Assembly (NCBI GenBank): GCA_934643435.1 | Contig: CAKUCJ010000089.1 | Coordinates: 1 to 5,881 of the forward strand | Reading direction: 5' to 3' | Origin: an uncultured Collinsella sp. | GTDB taxonomy: Bacteria; Actinomycetota; Coriobacteriia; Coriobacteriales; Coriobacteriaceae | Length of the DNA stretch: 5,881 nt | Shown here: positions 1 through 3,750 of the stretch, in pieces | Position numbering within the stretch: the stretch's first letter is position 1 | How the letters are laid out: the number at the start of each line of letters is the position of its first letter | Notes under the pieces: model-generated | Seen by the model: the letters and a program-made list of their open reading frames with translations, nothing else | What the model was told of the DNA's origin: nothing | Database searches by the model: none | Program-made: the position numbers and the translations under genes

Positions 1-590
1 AAAGCTTGGCGATGCTCGAGGCGGCCCGCGCCGTCGGCGTTACGCACATGGTGTGCACGCCGCACTGCCGGGACCCATACTTTGACTACGCCAATATGTG
101 GGAGGCCTATCGACTCCTGTGTGCCCATGCGGGCGATATGCATTTGCAGATGGGCTTTGAGGTCAACCATGCCAAACTGATGGATTTGGGTATTGAGTGG
201 TCCGATCGCCTGCACTTTGATGGATCGAACGAGTTTTTGCTCGAGCTCTCAACGCGCGCCGATTCGTATGATTTTGAGGAATACGAGAACACGATTTATG
301 ACCTGCAGTGCCGCGGCTACCAGGTGATCATTGCGCATCCGGAGCGCTATAGGGCCATCCAGAAGGACGTTGGCATTGCCGAGCGTCTAGTCGATATGGG
401 CTGCAAGCTGCAGGCTTCGGCAGATTTTATTGCCGGCGGGCGCTTTGGTCGCGAGAAAAAGCCGGCGCAGCGCCTGTTCGACGAGGGCCTGTACAGCTTT
501 ATTGCGAGCGATGCCCACAATGTACGTCACTACGACTGCCTGGCAAAGGCGCGCGCCAAGTTTAGCGTGCGCGGTGCTCATTTTCGCTAA
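1..590 (+). CDS. PHP-domain tyrosine-protein phosphatase, CpsB/YwqE family (5' end missing)
   Basis: The reading frame is open from the window edge (first full codon at base 3) to a TAA at 588-590, giving about 195 residues of a protein whose start lies outside. Visible family signs are the TPH segment (His codon at 63), IIAHPERY (His codon at 336), LVDMGCKLQ, and FIASDAHN (Asp codon at 510, His codon at 516). These match metal-binding positions of the PHP-fold Mn-dependent phosphatases that dephosphorylate bacterial tyrosine kinases controlling capsule or exopolysaccharide synthesis. The N-terminal HxH motif and DDG loop, usually in the first 20 residues, should lie just upstream; roughly 25-30 residues are missing. 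An internal TTG at 6 and ATG at 12 are not believable starts because they fall inside the fold. The protein ends only about 23 residues after the SDAHN motif, shorter at the C terminus than CpsB or YwqE as I recall them. Family assignment is fairly secure; the actual substrate is inferred. The partner kinase would be expected upstream. Confidence 0.85.
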   Translation, partial: SLAMLEAARAVGVTHMVCTPHCRDPYFDYANMWEAYRLLCAHAGDMHLQMGFEVNHAKLMDLGIEWSDRLHFDGSNEFLLELSTRADSYDFEEYENTIYDLQCRGYQVIIAHPERYRAIQKDVGIAERLVDMGCKLQASADFIAGGRFGREKKPAQRLFDEGLYSFIASDAHNVRHYDCLAKARAKFSVRGAHFR

Positions 591-617
591 AATCTGTCCC
601 TAACGTTTGCTTTGAAC

Positions 618-622
618 GGAGG
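618..622 (+). promoter_or_regulatory. Ribosome binding site fixing the TTG start of the acetyltransferase
   Basis: GGAGG at 618-622, part of a longer GGAGGGG, lies 7 bases before the TTG at 630. A TTG at 612 in the same frame is upstream of this site and has no Shine-Dalgarno of its own, so 630 is the better start. Confidence 0.8.
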
Positions 623-629
623 GGCGACT

Positions 630-1130
630 TTGGATATTCAAATTAAGACGGGATGCTTTGAGGACGCGGCGCTGGTGCGCCGCGCTGTCTTTATGGATGA
701 GCAGGGCTACGAGAATGAGTTCGACCAGATCGACGAGGCCCCGAGCTGCATTCATGTGACGCTGTACGTGGACGGTGAGCTCGCCGGCTGCTCGCGCGTG
801 TTCCCTGAGGAGCTGGAGCGCATGGCCGATTCCGAGGCACCGGCGTCGCCTGCGTGCGATATGGACGAAGGCGTCGCGGCGGGGGAGACCTACATTATGG
901 GGCGCGTCGCCGTGCTGCCGGCTATGCGTCGCCGCGGTCTAGCGTGCAAGATTATCGAGGCTAGCGATGCTGCCGCGCGTGATGCCGGCGCCAAGCTCAT
1001 AAAGCTGCACGCGCAGGAGTACGTGTTGCCGCTCTACGCCAAGGCGGGCTATACCCAGATCGCGCCCGTGGACTATGAGGACGAAGGCCAGCCCCACGCC
1101 TGGATGGCAAAGCGCGTGGGTGACAGATAG
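630..1130 (+). CDS. GNAT family N-acetyltransferase, ElaA-like
   Basis: This encodes a 166-residue single-domain protein, typical for a stand-alone GNAT enzyme transferring acetyl from acetyl-CoA to an amine; the substrate cannot be read from the sequence. The N-terminal part has the ElaA/YjcF-like pattern RRAVFMDEQGYENEFDQID (residues 17-35), followed by beta strands around VTLYVDGELAGCSRV (43-57). The acetyl-CoA pyrophosphate-binding loop is seen as GRVAVLPAMRRRGLA (91-105), with the R-x-x-G-x-A signature at R100, G103 and A105. The C-terminal LHAQEYVLPLYAKAGY (126-141) is the usual HAQ...YxKxGF region, with Tyr136 a candidate general acid. A loop rich in Ala, Glu and Asp (about 67-86) sits between the two halves. 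The TTG start is chosen from the ribosome binding site at 618-622; a TTG at 612 would add six residues. It follows the phosphatase gene after 39 bases with no terminator visible, so read-through from upstream is possible. Confidence 0.88.
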   Translation: MDIQIKTGCFEDAALVRRAVFMDEQGYENEFDQIDEAPSCIHVTLYVDGELAGCSRVFPEELERMADSEAPASPACDMDEGVAAGETYIMGRVAVLPAMRRRGLACKIIEASDAAARDAGAKLIKLHAQEYVLPLYAKAGYTQIAPVDYEDEGQPHAWMAKRVGDR

Positions 1131-1131
1131 G

Positions 1132-1199
1132 GGCGTTCCTTTTCTGCCGGCAGCTGGGGACACTCCTTGGCAATCGACGCATGGGCGTTCCGGCGTTCC
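1132..1199 (+). repeat. Three copies of the 8-mer GGCGTTCC after the acetyltransferase
   Basis: GGCGTTCC occurs at 1132-1139, 1184-1191 and 1192-1199; the last two abut as an exact tandem duplication. Between them lie the 8-base palindrome TGCCGGCA (1145-1152) and GGGGACACTCCTT (1156-1168), which resembles GGGGCGTTCCTT at 1130-1141. The role is unknown; a decayed interspersed repeat or a protein-binding region are both possible. Confidence 0.5.
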
Positions 1200-1221
1200 G
1201 ACATACAGTTTTTCGGTTCCG

Positions 1222-1254
1222 TGTGTATATATGCGCGCTAATGGGTTATAAAAT
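1222..1254 (+). promoter_or_regulatory. Candidate promoter for htpG
   Basis: The stretch from about 1222 is locally A/T-rich and contains TATAAA (1247-1252, within TATAAAAT), a good -10 match. No convincing -35 (TTGACA-like) lies 16-18 bases upstream. If used, transcription would start near 1259-1261 and the leader would include the hairpin at 1284-1303. An alternative -10 is TATATA at 1226-1231. I saw no CIRCE (TTAGCACTC/GAGTGCTAA) or HspR HAIR element. Confidence 0.35.
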
Positions 1255-1283
1255 CTAAGTCTGAACATAGCAGGTCTGCAATG

Positions 1284-1308
1284 CGGCTCGGGCAACCGAG
1301 CCGTTTTT
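1284..1308 (+). terminator. Intrinsic terminator hairpin just upstream of htpG
   Basis: CGGCTCGG (1284-1291) pairs perfectly with CCGAGCCG (1296-1303) around a GCAA tetraloop (GNRA type), and TTTTT follows at 1304-1308. This is a textbook Rho-independent terminator on the + strand. It could end transcripts from the acetyltransferase side. It lies 30 bases before the htpG start and downstream of the only promoter-like -10 element, so it could instead be a leader attenuator. Structure is certain from sequence; role is inferred. Confidence 0.7.
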
Positions 1309-1326
1309 GCGGGCAGGGGTAGCGCG

Positions 1327-1332
1327 AAAGGA
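1327..1332 (+). promoter_or_regulatory. Ribosome binding site of htpG
   Basis: AAAGGA lies 6 bases before the ATG at 1339, a normal Shine-Dalgarno placement, and supports this start, which also gives the expected HtpG N terminus. Confidence 0.75.
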
Positions 1333-1338
1333 CTGCAC

Positions 1339-3363
1339 ATGCGTCAATTTAAGACCGAGAGCAAAAAACTGCTCGACCTCATGATCAACTCTATCTACAC
1401 CAATAAGGAAATCTTCCTGCGCGAGCTTATCTCCAACGCGAGCGATGCCGTCGACAAGCTCAACTTTAAGAGCTTGCAGGATCCGAGCGTCAAGCTCGAC
1501 CAGGGCGACCTGGCCATTCGCGTCTCCTTCGATAAGGATGCCCGCACCATCACGATCTCGGATAACGGTATCGGCATGACCGCCGAGGAGCTCGAGCGCA
1601 ACCTGGGTACCATCGCCCACTCCGGCTCTGAGGAGTTTAAGACCGAGAACGCCGAGCAGCAGGGCTCCGATGTCGATATCATCGGCCAGTTTGGCGTGGG
1701 CTTCTACTCGGCCTTTATGGTCGCCAGCCACGTGAAAGTCGTCAGCCGCGCCTATGGCGAGGATGTCGCCCATGTGTGGGAGTCCGACGGCCTTGAGGGC
1801 TACACCATCGAGGACGGCGAGCGCGCCGAGCACGGCACCGACGTTATCCTGACGCTGCGCGAGAACGAGAAGCTCGACGCCGACGGCGAGGCCGAGACTT
1901 ACGATCGCTTCCTGACCGAGTGGGGCCTCAAGAGCCTGATTCAGCAGTACAGCAACTATGTGCGCTACCCGATTCAGATGATGGTGAGCAAGAGCCGTCA
2001 GAAGCCCAAGCCCGAGGACGCGCCGGACGATTACACGCCCGAGTACGAGGACTACCAGGAGCTCGAGACCGTCAACTCCATGACGCCGATCTGGAAGAAG
2101 CGCAGCTCCGATGTTGAGCAGAAGGACTACGACGAGTTCTACAAGTCCACGTTCCACGATTTTGACGATCCGGCTCGCACCATCAGCTTCCATGCCGAGG
2201 GTACGCTCGAGTACGACGCCCTGCTGTTTGTGCCGGGTCGCGCCCCGTTCGATCTGTACAGCAAAGATTACGAGAAGGGCCTGGCGCTCTACAGCTCTAA
2301 CGTCCTGATCATGGAGAAGTGCGACGACCTGCTGCCCGATTACTACAACTTTGTCCGTGGCGTCGTGGATTCCGCCGACGTGTCGCTCAACATCTCGCGT
2401 GAGACGCTGCAACAGAACCGTCAGCTCAAGGCCATCGCCAAGCGCGTCGAGAAGAAGATCACCGCCGACCTCGAGGATATGCGTGACAACGACCGCGAGG
2501 CCTACGAGAAGTTCTTTGAGAACTTTGGCCGCGGCCTTAAGTACGGCATCTACTCGAGCTATGGCATGAAGGCCGACGAGCTCGCCGACCTGCTGCTGTT
2601 CTGGTCCGCCAAGGAGCAGAAGATGATTACCCTGGCCGAGTATGCCAAGGGCATGCCTGCAGACCAGAAGGCCATCTACTACGCCGCTGGCGACTCGCGT
2701 GAGCGCCTTGCCAAGATGCCTGTGGTAAAGGGCGTGCTCGACCGCGGCTACGACGTGCTGCTGCTGACGCAGGACGTGGACGAGTTCACGTTCCAGGCCA
2801 TGCGCGAGTACGTGGCTGCCGATATGCCCAAGGTCTACGAGGACGATGCTGCTCGCGAGGCTGCCGAGAAGGCCGTGGCCGATGGTGCCGAGCCCGAGGT
2901 CGAGGATCGTCATCTGGAGCTCAAGAACGTCGCGACCGGCGATCTTGACCTGGCGACCGAGGACGAGAAGAAGGAGGCCGAGGACGCCACCAAGGAGAAC
3001 GAGGACCTCTTTAGCGCTATGAAGGAGGCGCTCGGCGACAAGGTGGAGAAGGTCGCCGTCTCCGCGCGCCTGACCGATGCCCCTGCTTGCATTACTACCG
3101 AGGGCCCGCTTTCGCTCGAGATGGAGAAGGTGCTCCAGAAGGGTCCCGAGGGCGCGCCCGAGGGTATGCCCAAGAGCCAGCGCGTGCTCGAGCTCAATGC
3201 CAAGCACCCGGTCTTTGCCAAGCTCGTCTCTGCTCAGAAGGCGGGCGACGCCGACAAGATCAAGCAGTACTCCGGCTTGCTCTATGACCAGGCCCTGCTC
3301 GTCGAGGGCATCCTCCCGGAGGACCCCGTGGCCTTTGCCGCGGCCATCTGCGACCTTATGTAG
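1339..3363 (+). CDS. htpG: Molecular chaperone HtpG (bacterial Hsp90)
   Basis: This encodes a cytosolic ATP-dependent homodimeric chaperone that remodels client proteins late in folding, often together with DnaK. The 674-residue frame is intact. The N-terminal GHKL ATPase domain (about 1-210) shows FLRELISNASDA with catalytic Glu29 and Mg-coordinating Asn33, SDNGIGM with Asp75 for adenine binding, the lid segment LGTIAHSGSEEF (89-100) and the glycine-rich GQFGVGFYSAF (116-126). The middle domain (about 245-490) has HDFDDP, APFDLY and NFVRGVVDSADVSLNISRE, where Arg340 matches the gamma-phosphate-contacting arginine of the family. The C-terminal dimerisation domain (about 555-674) carries LTDAPACI and LYDQALLVEG; there is no MEEVD tail, as expected in bacteria. 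It is about 50 residues longer than E. coli HtpG (624), partly because of charged segments at about 217-245 and 498-553. The start is set by the AAAGGA site. It appears to be a single-gene unit, bounded by hairpins on both sides. No frameshift or missing catalytic residue is seen. Confidence 0.97.
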   Translation: MRQFKTESKKLLDLMINSIYTNKEIFLRELISNASDAVDKLNFKSLQDPSVKLDQGDLAIRVSFDKDARTITISDNGIGMTAEELERNLGTIAHSGSEEFKTENAEQQGSDVDIIGQFGVGFYSAFMVASHVKVVSRAYGEDVAHVWESDGLEGYTIEDGERAEHGTDVILTLRENEKLDADGEAETYDRFLTEWGLKSLIQQYSNYVRYPIQMMVSKSRQKPKPEDAPDDYTPEYEDYQELETVNSMTPIWKKRSSDVEQKDYDEFYKSTFHDFDDPARTISFHAEGTLEYDALLFVPGRAPFDLYSKDYEKGLALYSSNVLIMEKCDDLLPDYYNFVRGVVDSADVSLNISRETLQQNRQLKAIAKRVEKKITADLEDMRDNDREAYEKFFENFGRGLKYGIYSSYGMKADELADLLLFWSAKEQKMITLAEYAKGMPADQKAIYYAAGDSRERLAKMPVVKGVLDRGYDVLLLTQDVDEFTFQAMREYVAADMPKVYEDDAAREAAEKAVADGAEPEVEDRHLELKNVATGDLDLATEDEKKEAEDATKENEDLFSAMKEALGDKVEKVAVSARLTDAPACITTEGPLSLEMEKVLQKGPEGAPEGMPKSQRVLELNAKHPVFAKLVSAQKAGDADKIKQYSGLLYDQALLVEGILPEDPVAFAAAICDLM

Positions 3364-3393
3364 CTTGGGGATACGGCACCGTAACTAGATTAG

Positions 3394-3470
3394 AACGAGA
3401 GTGGATAATCTCCCACTTTTGGCTCGAATGCGGGCTTGAAGTGGGAGATTTTCCTCTCTCGTTTGCTTTT
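3394..3470 (+). terminator. Long hairpin after htpG, probable terminator
   Basis: A 25-base left arm (3394-3418, beginning AACGAGAG and ending CTCCCACTT) pairs with 3439-3463 with only two mismatches, both T opposite T (3402/3455 and 3406/3451). The loop is 20 bases. The sequence after the stem is TGCTTTT (3464-3470), a modest T-rich tail. It begins 31 bases after the htpG stop, so it is well placed to end that transcript. The stem is longer than an ordinary terminator needs, so it may be an interspersed repeat doing this job. Confidence 0.6.
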
Positions 3471-3471
3471 G

Positions 3472-3560
3472 AATGATCCCTTGGGGACGGAGGAAAACGG
3501 ATCACCGAAAGGATCGGTCTGACCCGGTGATCCGTTTTCCTCCGTCCCCAAGGGATCATT
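3472..3560. repeat. Perfect 36-bp inverted repeat (large hairpin or cruciform)
   Basis: The left arm 3472-3507 (starting AATGATCCCTTGGGGACGG) is the exact reverse complement of the right arm 3525-3560 (ending CCGTCCCCAAGGGATCATT). All 36 pairs match, with a 17-base loop (3508-3524). There is no strong T-tract after either arm (ATTTATTTG follows on the + strand), so a standard terminator is not the best explanation. No transposase or target-site duplication is recognised. It resembles a REP- or MITE-like palindrome; copy number elsewhere is unknown. Confidence 0.9.
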
Positions 3561-3579
3561 TATTTGTGCGGGTTGTGGT

Positions 3580-3643
3580 TTTGTGACCTGCTGAAATTAA
3601 AGATACTGTACAACTGTACGTTAACTAATCTTCGTAGTATATT
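3580..3643 (+). promoter_or_regulatory. Candidate promoter and operator region of the YhgE/Pip gene
   Basis: TTTGTG (3580-3585) and GATACT (3602-3607) are 16 bases apart and could serve as -35/-10. A second -10 candidate is TATATT (3638-3643), lacking a clear -35. ACTGTAC occurs twice in direct tandem at 3605-3611 and 3613-3619, overlapping the first -10 or lying near the -35 of the second, the usual place for a repressor site. Promoter calls are weak; the repeat is certain. Confidence 0.35.
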
Positions 3644-3750
3644 GCTACCCGCAAAACTCAATACCATTGTGCTTCGAGACGCTAAAACGCCTACGTACAA
3701 TGGTTATCGATAGTACGATTCGATTCAACGACAGGATGGATGGTCCAAGC

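Larger units (their letters stand above)
3364..3750. other. 387-base intergenic region with two hairpins and an A/T-rich upstream region
   Basis: No credible gene is seen here. The first half is occupied by two large adjacent inverted repeats (3394-3463 and 3472-3560). The second half (from about 3561) is visibly more A/T-rich than the flanking genes and contains promoter-like and repeat sequences before the YhgE/Pip gene. The small open frames that cross it follow the repeat arms or the neighbouring gene and show no family pattern. Confidence 0.8.

Noticed and set aside
612..629. TTG at 612 as start of the acetyltransferase
   Set aside because: The GGAGG ribosome binding site lies downstream of it, inside the would-be coding sequence, and serves the TTG at 630.
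1131..1338. CIRCE or HAIR heat-shock operator before htpG
   Set aside because: I looked for TTAGCACTC/GAGTGCTAA and CTTGAGT/ACTCAAG arms on both strands and found neither.
939..1340. A 133-codon - strand frame over the end of the acetyltransferase and the intergenic region
   Set aside because: It is composition-driven, crosses the + strand terminator hairpin, and shows no domain pattern or good ribosome binding site.
1255..3207. A 650-codon open frame on the - strand across htpG
   Set aside because: Its codons align exactly with the htpG codons, so it is the codon-by-codon complement: Glu GAG becomes Leu, Asp GAC becomes Val, Ala GCC becomes Gly. The product is Leu/Val/Gly-rich with no family pattern. 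HtpG on the + strand is unambiguous.
3356..3559. A 67-codon - strand frame across the two hairpins
   Set aside because: It consists almost wholly of inverted-repeat arms, so it reflects the repeats and not a coding gene.
3364..3750. CRISPR array, tRNA or att site in the gene-free stretch
   Set aside because: There are no regularly spaced direct repeats with spacers, no tRNA cloverleaf, and no integrase; the repeats present are inverted pairs.
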